A stretch of DNA of 57,054 bases from an uncultured Clostridia bacterium (GCA_947630625.1 CANRIL010000015.1:1-57054); one strand, 5' to 3'; counted from the stretch's first letter, positions 40,575-49,558 are shown. Numbers and translations are program-made. Notes: generated from the sequence alone by a model not told the origin.

Positions 40575-40666
40575 TGACCTGACATAAGGGGGAGAACCCG
40601 AGGGAAAGGCGAACGCATAACGGCAACGCTCCGCCTGCCCGTATCAGGGCTGGCGGTTTATTTTTT
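40575..40666 (+). promoter_or_regulatory. Structured leader with conditional terminator (riboswitch-like, class unrecognised)
   Basis: The 90-base leader starts right at the predicted transcription start. Its 3' half is a strong terminator: CCGCCTGCCC (40631-40640) / GGGCTGGCGG (40647-40656) with one T-T mismatch, then TTTATTTTTT. The 5' half can pair with the same bases instead: CCTGA (40578-40582) with TCAGG (40644-40648), and AGGCG (40607-40611) with CGCCT (40632-40636). The two folds exclude each other, as in transcriptional riboswitches. I do not recognise a known class. Confidence 0.65.
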
Positions 40667-40676
40667 GGAGGGAAAC

Positions 40677-40934
40677 ATGGAAACAAGAGTTGCGATCATC
40701 GGTATCATCGTCGAGGATAAAAATTCCGTCGGCGCGCTCAACGAGCTTCTGCACGAGTACGGCGAGTACATCATAGGCAGAATGGGACTTCCGTACAGGA
40801 AGAAAAACATCAACATAATCAGCATCGCGGTCGACGCGCCGCAGGACGTGATCGCCGCGCTGTCCGGCAAGGTCGGAAATCTGCCCGGCGTGAGCGCAAA
40901 GACGGCATATTCCAACGTAATATCGAATGAATGA
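40677..40934 (+). CDS. TM1266-like [FeFe]-hydrogenase system regulator
   Basis: An 85-residue ACT-like/ferredoxin-fold protein (METRVAIIGIIVEDKNSVGALNELLHEYG, then MGLPYRKKNINIISIAVDAP). Such proteins of the NikR-C-like TM1266 family are encoded with hydrogenase maturases and are thought to regulate them; DNA-binding is not shown. ATG 40677 follows TTGGAGGG directly after the leader terminator. Its last 8 bases overlap hydE, so translation is coupled. Confidence 0.88.
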   Translation: METRVAIIGIIVEDKNSVGALNELLHEYGEYIIGRMGLPYRKKNINIISIAVDAPQDVIAALSGKVGNLPGVSAKTAYSNVISNE

Positions 40935-41985
40935 TGAGCTTGTCCGCCTCGTTGATAAGCTGGCGGCGGAGCATTCGCTTTCCGTCGACGAATACGAGGC
41001 GCTGGTCACAGGTTATTCGCCCGACCTCGCGGCGGAGCTCGCAGCCAGGGCGGTCACGGTCAGGCAGAGCATTTACGGCAGGGACGTATTTGTACGGGGT
41101 TTGATCGAGATATCGAATTTCTGCCGCAACAACTGCCTTTACTGCGGCATCAGGCGCGGCAACAAAAACGTTGACCGCTACCGGCTCACCGAGGACGAAA
41201 TATTTGAGTGCGCCGACGAGGGATACTCGCTCGGTTTCCGCACGTTCGTGCTCCAGGGCGGCGAGGACGCGTATTTCACCGACGAGGTGATGTGCCGCAT
41301 AGTCGCGGGGATCAAGTCCCGACATCCGGACTGCGCCGTAACGCTGTCGCTCGGCGAGCGTTCGCGCGACAGTTACCGCCGCATGCGGGAGGCAGGGGCA
41401 GACCGGTATCTTCTGCGCCACGAAACGGCCGACGGCGCACATTATGCGCGCCTTCATCCGGCGGAAATGTCATACGAGAACAGGATCGGGTGCCTTTACA
41501 CGCTGCGGGAGCTCGGTTATCAGGTCGGCTGCGGCTTCATGGTCGGCAGCCCGTACCAGACGGCTAAAAATCTCGCCGCCGACTTAAAATTTATCGAGAG
41601 CTTCAAGCCGGAGATGTGCGGGATCGGTCCTTTCATACCGCATCATGACACGCCTTTCCGCGATTTTTCGCCGGGAACGCTTGAGATGACATGTTATCTG
41701 CTCTCAATAATAAGGCTGATTATCCCGCCCGTGCTTCTCCCGGCGACAACGGCGCTCGGCACGATCGACCCGCGCGGCAGGGAGCGGGGCATACTCGCGG
41801 GGGCGAACGTCGTCATGCCGAACCTCTCGCCAACGTCTGTCAGAAAAAAATATGAGCTCTACGACAACAAGATCTGCACGGGCGAAGAATCCGCGCAGTG
41901 CCGCGGCTGTCTTGACGCGCGCATGGAGTCGATAGGGTATAAGATCGTGGTCGACCGCGGCGACGCCGCCGGATTTAAAAAATAA
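40927..41985 (+). CDS. hydE: [FeFe]-hydrogenase H-cluster maturase HydE (radical SAM)
   Basis: A radical SAM enzyme needed to build the dithiomethylamine-containing diiron subcluster. The 352-residue protein has the CRNNCLYC motif (C-x3-C-x2-C) for the [4Fe-4S] cluster near residue 65, followed by GIRRGN as in HydE/BioB-like proteins. RTFVLQGGED, the DRYLLRHET stretch and FIPHHDTPF follow. The extra C-terminal cysteines CTGEESAQCRGC match the optional second cluster. The start overlaps the regulator gene and hydG follows 32 bases later. Confidence 0.95.
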   Translation: MNDELVRLVDKLAAEHSLSVDEYEALVTGYSPDLAAELAARAVTVRQSIYGRDVFVRGLIEISNFCRNNCLYCGIRRGNKNVDRYRLTEDEIFECADEGYSLGFRTFVLQGGEDAYFTDEVMCRIVAGIKSRHPDCAVTLSLGERSRDSYRRMREAGADRYLLRHETADGAHYARLHPAEMSYENRIGCLYTLRELGYQVGCGFMVGSPYQTAKNLAADLKFIESFKPEMCGIGPFIPHHDTPFRDFSPGTLEMTCYLLSIIRLIIPPVLLPATTALGTIDPRGRERGILAGANVVMPNLSPTSVRKKYELYDNKICTGEESAQCRGCLDARMESIGYKIVVDRGDAAGFKK

Positions 41986-42017
41986 ATGCAAAAATTCGAA
42001 AGGATATAAAAAAACAA

Positions 42018-43466
42018 ATGGCAATTTACGATCCGAAATCACTTAGAGCCGAAGAATTCATAAACGACGGCGAGATCAGGGAAACGCTCGAATACGCCGA
42101 GGCAAACAAGAACAATATTCCGCTGATAGACAGCATACTCGACAAGGCGCGCCCGAAAAAATCAGGCAGCGGGCTCGTGTCTGCCGGGCTCACTCACAGG
42201 GAGGCGGCGGTGCTGCTCCTTTGCGACATCCCCGAAAAGGTTGAGGAGATATATAAAATCGCGGAGGAGATCAAGCTCGCGTATTACGGCAACCGCATCG
42301 TCATGTTCGCGCCGCTCTACCTCTCGAATTACTGCGTCAACGGCTGCGTTTACTGCCCGTATCACATGAAGAACAAGCACATCCCGCGCCGCAAGCTTAC
42401 GCAGGACGAGGTTCGCGCGGAGGTCATCGCGCTTCAGGACATGGGGCACAAGCGGCTCGCGATCGAGGCGGGCGAGGATCCGGTCAACAATCCGATCGAG
42501 TACATACTTGAGTGCATCAACACGATCTATTCCATCAAGCATAAAAACGGCGCGATCCGCCGCGTCAACGTCAATATCGCGGCGACGACGGTCGAAAATT
42601 ACCGCAAGCTCAAGGAAGCCGGCATCGGGACGTACATCCTCTTCCAGGAGACGTACCATAAGGAAAGCTATCTGAAGCTCCATCCGACGGGGCCGAAGCA
42701 CGATTACGATTACCACACGGAGGCGATGGACCGCGCGATGGAGGGCGGCATCGACGATGTTGGGCTCGGCGTTCTGTTCGGGCTTGAGCTTTACAAATAT
42801 GAGTTCGTCGGGCTCATCATGCACGCCGAGCATCTTGAGGCTGTCCACGGCGTAGGTCCGCACACGATAAGCGTCCCGCGCATCAAGCACGCCGACGACA
42901 TTGACCCGTCCGCGTTCGACAATTCCATCTCGGACGAGATATTTGAAAAAATCACCGCCTGCATCCGCCTCGCCGTCCCGTACACGGGCATGATAATTTC
43001 GACGCGCGAAACGGAGGCTGTGCGCTCAAAGCTGCTGCGCCTCGGAATTTCGCAGGTGAGCGGCGGTTCGCGCACGTCGGTCGGCGGTTACACCGAGGAG
43101 GAGCGCCCGCACGATACGGAGCAGTTCGACGTTTCCGACCAGAGAACGCTTGACGAAGTCGTGCGCTGGCTGATGGAGAACGGGCACATCCCGTCATTCT
43201 GCACGGCGTGCTACCGCGAGGGGCGCACCGGCGACCGCTTTATGTCGCTCTGCAAAACGGGACAGATACTTAACTGCTGCCACCCGAACGCGCTGATGAC
43301 GCTGACGGAATATCTCGTTGATTATGCGTCGCCCGAGACGAAAAAGATCGGATTTGAGCTGATCGAGCGCGAGCTTCAGCGTATACCGAACGATAAGACG
43401 CGTTCGATCGCATCTCGCCACATCGAGGAGATCAAAAACGAAGGCAAGCGCGATTTCAGATTCTGA
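42018..43466 (+). CDS. hydG: [FeFe]-hydrogenase H-cluster maturase HydG (tyrosine lyase)
   Basis: A radical SAM tyrosine lyase that makes the CO and CN ligands of the H-cluster iron. The 482-residue protein has the N-terminal motif CVNGCVYC with CPYHMKNKHIPRRKLT after it, and the ThiH-like core. Its C-terminal auxiliary cluster motif is CTACYREGRTGDRFM with the later CCHPNAL. Length is usual for HydG. The ATG follows AAAGGAT. It lies between hydE and hydF; the hydrogenase structural genes are not in the window. Confidence 0.96.
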   Translation: MAIYDPKSLRAEEFINDGEIRETLEYAEANKNNIPLIDSILDKARPKKSGSGLVSAGLTHREAAVLLLCDIPEKVEEIYKIAEEIKLAYYGNRIVMFAPLYLSNYCVNGCVYCPYHMKNKHIPRRKLTQDEVRAEVIALQDMGHKRLAIEAGEDPVNNPIEYILECINTIYSIKHKNGAIRRVNVNIAATTVENYRKLKEAGIGTYILFQETYHKESYLKLHPTGPKHDYDYHTEAMDRAMEGGIDDVGLGVLFGLELYKYEFVGLIMHAEHLEAVHGVGPHTISVPRIKHADDIDPSAFDNSISDEIFEKITACIRLAVPYTGMIISTRETEAVRSKLLRLGISQVSGGSRTSVGGYTEEERPHDTEQFDVSDQRTLDEVVRWLMENGHIPSFCTACYREGRTGDRFMSLCKTGQILNCCHPNALMTLTEYLVDYASPETKKIGFELIERELQRIPNDKTRSIASRHIEEIKNEGKRDFRF

Positions 43467-43481
43467 TACCGGAGGGGACAC

Positions 43482-44687
43482 ATGGGACTTAACGACACCG
43501 TTGCGGCTGAACGACCGCATATATCGTTTTTCGGCGTCCGGAACGCGGGCAAATCGAGCGTTGTAAACGCGGTCACGGGGCAGGAGCTCGCCGTTGTCTC
43601 CGAGGTGCGGGGAACGACGACCGACCCTGTCAAAAAGACGATGGAGCTTTTGCCGCTCGGTCCGGTCGTCATCGTTGACACCCCCGGCATCGACGACGAG
43701 GGCGACCTCGGCGGGATGAGGGTCAAAAAGGCGAAACAGGCGCTCGGATATACGGATATAGCCGTTCTCGTCGTTGACGCCGTGCGCGGGCTTTCAGATT
43801 ATGACAGAGGGCTGATCGCGGAATTTGAGGGGCGCGGCATCCCGTATCTTACGGCATACAATAAATCAGACCTGCTCGAAGGAGACGTTCCGGAACCTGA
43901 TGAAAAGTCGATCTACGTCAGCGCTAAGAACGGGAGCGGCATATACGAGCTCAAGGAGAAGATCGCCCGCATCATCGGGGAGACGGCGCACGACAAGCGC
44001 CTCGTGGCAGACCTGCTCACTCCGGGGGACACGGTAGTCCTCGTCGTTCCGATAGATTCAGCGGCTCCGAAGGGGCGGCTGATCCTGCCGCAGCAGCAAA
44101 CGATTCGCGATATTCTTGAGGCGGGCTGCATCGCGAATGTCTGCCGCGATACGGAGCTGAAGGAAACGCTGTCGGCGCTCGCGAAAAAGCCGCGGCTCGT
44201 AATAACGGATTCGCAGGCGTTCGGCAGAGTGTCAAAGGACGTTCCGGACGACATAATGCTCACGTCGTTTTCGATTTTGTTTGCCCGGTATAAGGGCGAG
44301 CTGAAAACGCTGCTAGGCGGCGTGTCCGCGCTTGACAGGCTGAAGGACGGCGACACGGTGCTCATCTCCGAGGGGTGCACGCACCACAGGCAGTGCGACG
44401 ACATTGGAACGGTGAAGCTGCCGAGATGGGTCGAGGGTTACACGAAAAAGCACATCAATTTCGAGTTCTCGTCCGGGACGGGGTTCCCCGACGATATAAC
44501 AAAATACGCGCTCATAATACACTGCGGGGCGTGCATGCTGAACGAACGCGAGATGATGTCGCGCATAGAGCGCGCGGTGAACGCGGGCGTGCCGATGACG
44601 AATTACGGCATGACGATCGCGCATGTTCACGGCGTTCTCCGCCGCAGCCTTGAGCCGTTCCCGGACATGCTTAAAATTATCGAATAA
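43482..44687 (+). CDS. hydF: [FeFe]-hydrogenase maturation GTPase HydF
   Basis: GTPase scaffold that delivers the diiron precursor to apo-hydrogenase. The 401-residue protein has a TrmE-like GTPase domain (GVRNAGKSS near residue 17, VRGTTTDP, DTPGIDD, NKSD), a dimerisation domain, and the C-terminal cluster-binding domain. That domain shows CTHHRQCDD and HCGACMLN, which hold the cysteine and histidine ligands. The ATG is 15 bases after hydG, behind GGAGGGG. It ends the operon; a bidirectional terminator follows. Confidence 0.96.
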   Translation: MGLNDTVAAERPHISFFGVRNAGKSSVVNAVTGQELAVVSEVRGTTTDPVKKTMELLPLGPVVIVDTPGIDDEGDLGGMRVKKAKQALGYTDIAVLVVDAVRGLSDYDRGLIAEFEGRGIPYLTAYNKSDLLEGDVPEPDEKSIYVSAKNGSGIYELKEKIARIIGETAHDKRLVADLLTPGDTVVLVVPIDSAAPKGRLILPQQQTIRDILEAGCIANVCRDTELKETLSALAKKPRLVITDSQAFGRVSKDVPDDIMLTSFSILFARYKGELKTLLGGVSALDRLKDGDTVLISEGCTHHRQCDDIGTVKLPRWVEGYTKKHINFEFSSGTGFPDDITKYALIIHCGACMLNEREMMSRIERAVNAGVPMTNYGMTIAHVHGVLRRSLEPFPDMLKIIE

Positions 44688-44693
44688 AAAAGC

Positions 44694-44740
44694 GGGAGAT
44701 GATTTTCCGTTGTCGGAAAATCATCTCCCACCTGTTTTTT
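44694..44740. terminator. Bidirectional terminator between hydF and the bile salt hydrolase gene
   Basis: A perfect 16-bp stem GGGAGATGATTTTCCG / CGGAAAATCATCTCCC with a TTGT loop, T6 on the plus side and TTTTTTAT on the minus side. Confidence 0.93.
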
Positions 44741-44745
44741 GCGGT

Positions 44746-45717
44746 TTAGTTCTGCATGAGGATATCCTGACCTTCGATCACGGGATAGCTGACGAGCTCC
44801 GAGCCGTCAAGGTTTTCTCTGTGCATGTCGACGCCGGTGATGCGGCTGTTTTCGTATGTCGTATAGTAGTAGATGCCGCGGTCAGTATTGCAGCACGACG
44901 AGTAGATCGTGTATTCGAAGCCGTGTTCGACCCGGCAGCAGCCCTTTTGCTGCGCGACCGAGGCGAGAATGTGGAAGAACTGGCTGACGCTCTCGCCCTC
45001 CGTTTCGCCGGACATCGAGTTGAGCCGCGTGAACGCCGCCTTTATGAAGCGGGAGGCGGAAGAAAGGTCGCCGGGCAGCCCGACCGCGCCCATGCCGCGG
45101 CTGTAAGGCTTGATCTCAAAGCCTTCAGCAAAGCGGCTTACGGGCTCCTCGCGCGTCAGCCCCATATAGTTGGCGAGGTTGAGCATGTGGAAATCGAACG
45201 TCGGGTTGTTTGTCATAACGCCGACGGGGTTGTCGTAGACCTTGAGCCCGTCTTTGACAGATTCAACGACGATGCTTTCATCTCTGTCCGAAATCATCCA
45301 GTGCAGCGGCGACAGCTTGAGGCTCGGGCTGAAATCTTCATTCAGCAGGCTCATTTTTGCGAGCAGCACGCGCGCCTCCGCGACCGTTTTGCACTGGCAT
45401 AAGATCCACGGGATGAATTCAAACGGGGTGACGTTATCGAGCCCTTTCGCTTCCGGCTTATAGTCGGCGTTGCCGGGAAAGTTCAGTCCCGCCATAGAGA
45501 GGCCGTGTTCGTTTGTGGCGTCGTAGTAGAGGGGATAATTTTCCTGCACAAATGCCATGCCTATCATGGCGAAATGGCGCTCGATCGTACCCCTCCGTCT
45601 GAATTTGAGCGGGAAGCTGCGCGGCGTCACAGTGACGGTTTCACTGTACGAAAATTCGTAGTCGAGGTTTCTTCCGAAGTAGTGGTCTTTCGTCTTGTAC
45701 GTTGCTGCTGTACACAT
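44746..45717 (-). CDS. bsh: Bile salt hydrolase / choloylglycine hydrolase
   Basis: Ntn hydrolase that cleaves glycine or taurine from conjugated bile acids. The 323-residue protein is normal in length. Cys2 is the nucleophile after Met removal, with Arg16 and Asp19 in FGRNLDYEFS, then GLSMAGLNFPGNA, LHWMISD, VMTNNPTFDFH and GLPGDLSSASRF carrying the conserved Asn and Arg. It aligns closely in layout with the Clostridium perfringens enzyme, including the YYTTYEN stretch. It starts five bases after the stop codon of the transporter gene upstream, so they form an operon. A penicillin V acylase is the alternative, but motifs favour the bile salt branch. Confidence 0.9.
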   Translation of the reverse strand: MCTAATYKTKDHYFGRNLDYEFSYSETVTVTPRSFPLKFRRRGTIERHFAMIGMAFVQENYPLYYDATNEHGLSMAGLNFPGNADYKPEAKGLDNVTPFEFIPWILCQCKTVAEARVLLAKMSLLNEDFSPSLKLSPLHWMISDRDESIVVESVKDGLKVYDNPVGVMTNNPTFDFHMLNLANYMGLTREEPVSRFAEGFEIKPYSRGMGAVGLPGDLSSASRFIKAAFTRLNSMSGETEGESVSQFFHILASVAQQKGCCRVEHGFEYTIYSSCCNTDRGIYYYTTYENSRITGVDMHRENLDGSELVSYPVIEGQDILMQN

Positions 45718-45722
45718 AGCGT

Positions 45723-47027
45723 TTATCCTTTCTCTTCTGTATTTGTAGTTTCCTCAGTTGCGTTTTCGTTTATGCCGTCCGCGTCCTTTTTCGATTTTTT
45801 GCCGAAGCGCGGGCGGCGCTTTTCTTTCGTTTCGGGCGCTGTATGAAATTCCGAGTCATACGCTGCCGCAAGCTCCGTTCGGTTGTGCTTTTCAAGCCCG
45901 TGGAGCGTCAGGCGGCGAATGATGTCGTATATGACCGCGAAAAGCGGGACGCCGACGATCATTCCGAATATGCCCCACAGCCCGCCGAACAGAAGGATCG
46001 AGAAGAGCACCCAGAAGCTTGAGAGCCCCGTTGTGTTTCCGAGTATTTTAGGACCGATGAAGTTGCCGTCGACCTGCTGGAGCACGACTATGAAGATCAG
46101 GAAGTAGAGGCAGTGCAGCGGATTCTGGAAGAGCAGCAGCAGCGCGCACGGCACGGCGCCGATGAAGGGACCGAATATCGGGATGATGTTTGTTATGCCG
46201 ACGATAACGCTTATAAGCAGAGCCGAGCGGAAGCGCATTATGGACGTTCCGACGAAGCAGAGCAGCCCTATGATGGCGGAATCAACGAGTTTGCCGAACA
46301 AAAATCCGTTGAACATTCTGTCGATGTAGTGTACCTCGTCCTCGATCAGATCAGCCCATTTGCCGGGGATAACCGAATAGAGTATCATGCGCGACTGCGC
46401 CGCGAGGCGCTTGCGGCAGCCGAGAAAATATGCCGAGATGAGGATGCCGAGCAGGAAATTTTTCAGTGTGCCGAAGAAAGCGAAGATGTGCGTGCTCACG
46501 CCGTCAATTATGGTGCCCATCGTGGAGAACAGGTCGGAGTGGAGCCATTCTGTGACGCGCGCGGCCGCGCTCACGTAGATCTCATCCCAGTAAGCCTGGA
46601 TCTCCGGGCGGTTTGAAAGCGTTTCATGAAGCCATGCGTTCGCCTTGGTGAGATATCCCGGTATGGCGTATGCGATGCCGATGATGCTGTCCCATACGTC
46701 GGGAATGACGAGCACGGACAGCACGACGAGAAACGCGGCAGCCAGAAAGAGCGTTATCGCGATCGAGACAACGTCGATGACCTTGTTTCTCTCATCGACC
46801 CGGAACAGCTTCGAAAACAGCTTTTCAAATCTGTTGCATATCGGCGACAGAATATAGGCGAAAACGGCGCCGTAAATAAACGGGGCGACGATTTCAATGA
46901 TCGTTCCGAGCGCGTGAAACAGCTCCCCCAATCTGAAAAGCAGGAAGAAAAAGAGGAGGCTGACGACGATCACGACGATACCCGTGACGCCAAGCTTTAT
47001 ATATTTTTTTGAATCCTGGTCCTTCAT
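45723..47027 (-). CDS. AI-2E/PerM family transporter
   Basis: A 434-residue membrane protein of the AI-2E (UPF0118/PerM) family, with about eight hydrophobic helices. It has the C-terminal signature GITNIIPIFGPFIGAVPCALLLL, then VDGNFIGPKILGNTTGLSSFWVLFSILLFGGLWG. Members export small molecules, or act as Na+/H+ antiporters; the substrate here is unknown. A charged C-terminal tail (KEKRRPRFGKKSKKDADG) follows the last helix. It is co-transcribed with the bile salt hydrolase gene, which makes bile-related transport a plausible guess. Confidence 0.92.
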   Translation of the reverse strand: MKDQDSKKYIKLGVTGIVVIVVSLLFFFLLFRLGELFHALGTIIEIVAPFIYGAVFAYILSPICNRFEKLFSKLFRVDERNKVIDVVSIAITLFLAAAFLVVLSVLVIPDVWDSIIGIAYAIPGYLTKANAWLHETLSNRPEIQAYWDEIYVSAAARVTEWLHSDLFSTMGTIIDGVSTHIFAFFGTLKNFLLGILISAYFLGCRKRLAAQSRMILYSVIPGKWADLIEDEVHYIDRMFNGFLFGKLVDSAIIGLLCFVGTSIMRFRSALLISVIVGITNIIPIFGPFIGAVPCALLLLFQNPLHCLYFLIFIVVLQQVDGNFIGPKILGNTTGLSSFWVLFSILLFGGLWGIFGMIVGVPLFAVIYDIIRRLTLHGLEKHNRTELAAAYDSEFHTAPETKEKRRPRFGKKSKKDADGINENATEETTNTEEKG

Positions 47028-47113
47028 CGCGGCACTTCCGTATTTATATTCTCTTCGCCCGCACCGGAAGCATCAAAATTTCGACCGAAAGCGAGCAAAT
47101 TCATCATATATCA

Positions 47114-47142
47114 ATTATACTCGCATACAGTTTATAAGTCAA
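47114..47142 (-). promoter_or_regulatory. Sigma-A promoter of the transporter-bsh operon
   Basis: Minus-strand -35 TTGACT (47137-47142) and -10 TATAAT (47114-47119), spacing 17 bases, about 80 bases before the start codon. Confidence 0.85.
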
Positions 47143-47225
47143 GGCATAATTTAATTAAAGTTCTGCAATCGACTAAAATAATTAGACAAGCGTATAAGAA
47201 CGACACGGAATTATAGACAAACGTA

Positions 47226-47999
47226 TTATATCTCGCCGTTTAACCCGTCGACAACGGAACCGGGCTTTACGGTCATCTCGACCCACGCCGGTACAAAGCC
47301 GCTCCTCAGCGCGTTTCTGACGGAACGGATATTTGACCACGCGGCGCAGTAAAACGGGACTTTTCCTCTATTCAATATCTCATGTGCCAGTCTGCCCGTG
47401 AGCGCGGACGCGATCCCCTTTCTCCTGTGTTCCGGCAGCACGTCGACCCCAATCTGCCACATTTTTTCGCAGTCGGCGGAACAGCCCGCAAGCCCGACAA
47501 GCTTGCTGCCATCATAAGCCCCGACGGCGAGCACGTCAAGCTGCTTTCTGTCTTTACAGAGCGCGTTCCCCCACTCCGACAGATAGAGTTCCTGAAAATC
47601 CTGCCTTTCAAGGACTCGCAGTTCATAACCGCACCCGAGCAGACGGGGAAGGCTTTCACCGGGAAGGAAATACTCCGCCATAAAGCAGATTTTATATCCC
47701 ATATCGGCAAGCCTTTCGCTCAGCCAGTTCATGTTCGGTGTTTCAAAAAGGTGATAGAATTCGAATTTGTCAACATACTCTGCCACGAGCTCCCTGACAT
47801 CGTCGGCGACGGCGGCGACAACGCCGTTTCCGTATGAAACGAAATTTGCCGTTATCGGCTCTTTCAGATATTTTCTTGCCTTTCCCCCGAGATGAAACGG
47901 AACTATAACGTTCCGCTCGTTCATAAAGTCCGTGTAATCGCAGCCGATGTCCTCGGCGGACTGCTCCATCGCGATGCGAAGTATCTCATTTGCTGTCAT
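47226..47999 (-). CDS. GNAT family N-acetyltransferase
   Basis: A 257-residue acetyltransferase. The N-terminal half has no clear family assignment (FHLGGKARKYLKEPITANFVSYGNG). The C-terminal half carries the acetyl-CoA motif VLPEHRRKGIASALTGRLAHEILNRG and WSNIRSVRNALRSGFVP as in FR47-like GNATs. The substrate is unknown. It begins ATG 47999 and stands as a single gene with its own promoter. Confidence 0.88.
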   Translation of the reverse strand: MTANEILRIAMEQSAEDIGCDYTDFMNERNVIVPFHLGGKARKYLKEPITANFVSYGNGVVAAVADDVRELVAEYVDKFEFYHLFETPNMNWLSERLADMGYKICFMAEYFLPGESLPRLLGCGYELRVLERQDFQELYLSEWGNALCKDRKQLDVLAVGAYDGSKLVGLAGCSADCEKMWQIGVDVLPEHRRKGIASALTGRLAHEILNRGKVPFYCAAWSNIRSVRNALRSGFVPAWVEMTVKPGSVVDGLNGEI

Positions 48000-48053
48000 A
48001 AGGCGCGCCTTTCTGATTGGGAATAATTTGCTGCGGGAAATATATTCGCTTTT

Positions 48054-48083
48054 ATGTTATAACAGCAGGTGCGCGGATGTCAA
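48054..48083 (-). promoter_or_regulatory. Promoter of the GNAT gene
   Basis: Minus-strand -35 TTGACA (48078-48083) and -10 TAACAT (48054-48059), spacing 18 bases. Confidence 0.6.
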
Positions 48084-48159
48084 GACAGCGGCTGAAAAAA
48101 GTATTTTTCTCTGCGATTTCAAAATTTGATTTTGCGCTTTCGACATGCACACCATTAAA

Positions 48160-48210
48160 AAAGACTTGTGCCCGCGATATTTTGGTATATCACGTATAGC
48201 ACAAGTCTTT
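48160..48210. terminator. Long inverted repeat, probable terminator of the XRE gene
   Basis: Perfect 12-bp outer arms AAAGACTTGTGC / GCACAAGTCTTT, with an inner imperfect CGCGATAT / TATATCACG pairing. On the minus strand the hairpin is followed by TTTTTTAATGG. It lies in an otherwise empty 310-base spacer, 100 bases past the XRE stop codon. A small palindromic repeat is the alternative. Confidence 0.6.
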
Positions 48211-48309
48211 AAATGCCGCGTCTATATTGAAGGATAATTATCCATACTCACGGCGGCGTAATCCCGCCCGATTTATTCAAATCGCGGGACAAAAGTGACG
48301 TTTGCCGGT

Positions 48310-49086
48310 TCATGACCGGAATCCGCACCAGTTTTCCTTGAAATCGGACAGCTGCTCGGCGAGGGACAGGATCGGATATATGAGCAGCGTGAGCTTGTGG
48401 TCGCCGAAATGACTGTAAATGTCTATCCTTTCTCCCGTGCCCATGTCGACAGTATCCTTTCTTGCGAGAGCATACTTCACCATAAGGTCAAGCGCGCGCT
48501 TCGCGTTTTCTTCCGCGATCCCGCATTTGGCGGCGACGGACGATGCCGTGTAAGAGACGCCGCGGTTTTCGAGCTGATATTTCAGTATCGTCCGCAAGTC
48601 GGAATTTGAAAGCGCGTTCAAAAATTCCGCCGCGCCATCCGAATTCAAAAGCTCCGCGGACGAGGCGGAGTCCGCGATATACGAGAGCGCCAGATTCCTG
48701 TCGGCGTAAACGCCGCCGCGCGTCATCGAGACGAAGCCTGAATGAAAGCTCTCATTTTTCATAAGATTGCTCTTGATTTTTTCAACCGATCCACCCGATT
48801 CATCCCATGCCCACATCGTTTCAAGGACGGCGTCGTAAACGGCGAGCGGCGTTTCCTCCACCGGCGCCGCGTCATGCCTTGATTTTGATTCAACTGAAAA
48901 CAGCTCGTCGACAGTGACCTCAAAAATCCCGGCGATGATCGGTAAAAGCACAATGTCCGGCATCGTCACGCTGTTCTCCCATTTCGAGACGGACTGTGAG
49001 GACACGCCGATCATATTTGCAAGCTCTTCCTGCGTCATTTTTCTTTCGCGGCGCAGCTCCGCAATTTTTTCTCCTATGCTGCACAT
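48310..49086 (-). CDS. XRE family regulator with C-terminal effector region
   Basis: A 258-residue protein. Residues 5-62 are a Cro/C1-type helix-turn-helix (IAELRRERKMTQEELANMIGVSSQSVSKWEN, then MPDIVLLPIIAGIFEVTVDELF). The remaining 195 residues resemble a second winged-helix region (SSVAAKCGIAEENAKRALDLMVKYAL) near the end. The ligand and targets are unknown. The true start is ATG 49086, behind AAAGGAG; the reading frame stays open 116 codons further upstream without a site. The nearest divergent target is the phosphonate operon, 680 bases away. Confidence 0.88.
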   Translation of the reverse strand: MCSIGEKIAELRRERKMTQEELANMIGVSSQSVSKWENSVTMPDIVLLPIIAGIFEVTVDELFSVESKSRHDAAPVEETPLAVYDAVLETMWAWDESGGSVEKIKSNLMKNESFHSGFVSMTRGGVYADRNLALSYIADSASSAELLNSDGAAEFLNALSNSDLRTILKYQLENRGVSYTASSVAAKCGIAEENAKRALDLMVKYALARKDTVDMGTGERIDIYSHFGDHKLTLLIYPILSLAEQLSDFKENWCGFRS

Positions 49087-49134
49087 GGCAAATGCTCCTT
49101 TGCGTTTGTTTTTGTTTCGGTCGACCGTGACTTT

Positions 49135-49163
49135 ATTATATCGTATCGCGCCCGAACAGTCCA
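49135..49163 (-). promoter_or_regulatory. Promoter of the XRE gene
   Basis: Minus-strand -10 TATAAT (49135-49140) with a weak -35 TGGACT (49158-49163), spacing 17 bases. Between 49164 and 49558 I see no gene, repeat or RNA fold that I can name. Confidence 0.55.
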
Positions 49164-49558
49164 TATACGATTTGGCGAGCGATCCGCTCAGATGTAGAGC
49201 GGCTGTCACATAAGGCGCGAAAATCTGACCGCGCGTTAAAGCGCGCGCCGCGGTCTGCCCGAAAAAGCCGCCTTTTGACCGCGGCGGACGTGCGGATACG
49301 CGTAAGCGGCGAAAAGATGAAGTCGGTTCCGGAAGATGAGGCTTTGGTGAACAAAGTTTTCGCAAAAAGAACATTGCTCCGAAAAACGGCCGCATGATCG
49401 AAAAAAGCGCGTAAAATAACGCTTTTTCGTTCATGTCAAACGGGATTTTTCACGTCAGATCGAAAAAACGGGGGACGTAAATTCGCGCCGCACATGTTCC
49501 CGCAGCCAAAATTGCCGATTTTTTTTGCGATTTATGACGCTTTTCGAAGAAAAACATC

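Noticed and set aside
40575-40666. The hyd leader as a TPP, ZTP, SAM or NiCo riboswitch
   Set aside because: The CCGCCTGCCC stretch is slightly ZTP-like, but the invariant bases of that class and of the others I can recall are missing.
49086-49434. A 116-residue N-terminal extension of the XRE regulator
   Set aside because: ATG 49086 has a good ribosome binding site and gives the normal helix-turn-helix start; the promoter at 49135-49163 lies inside the extension.
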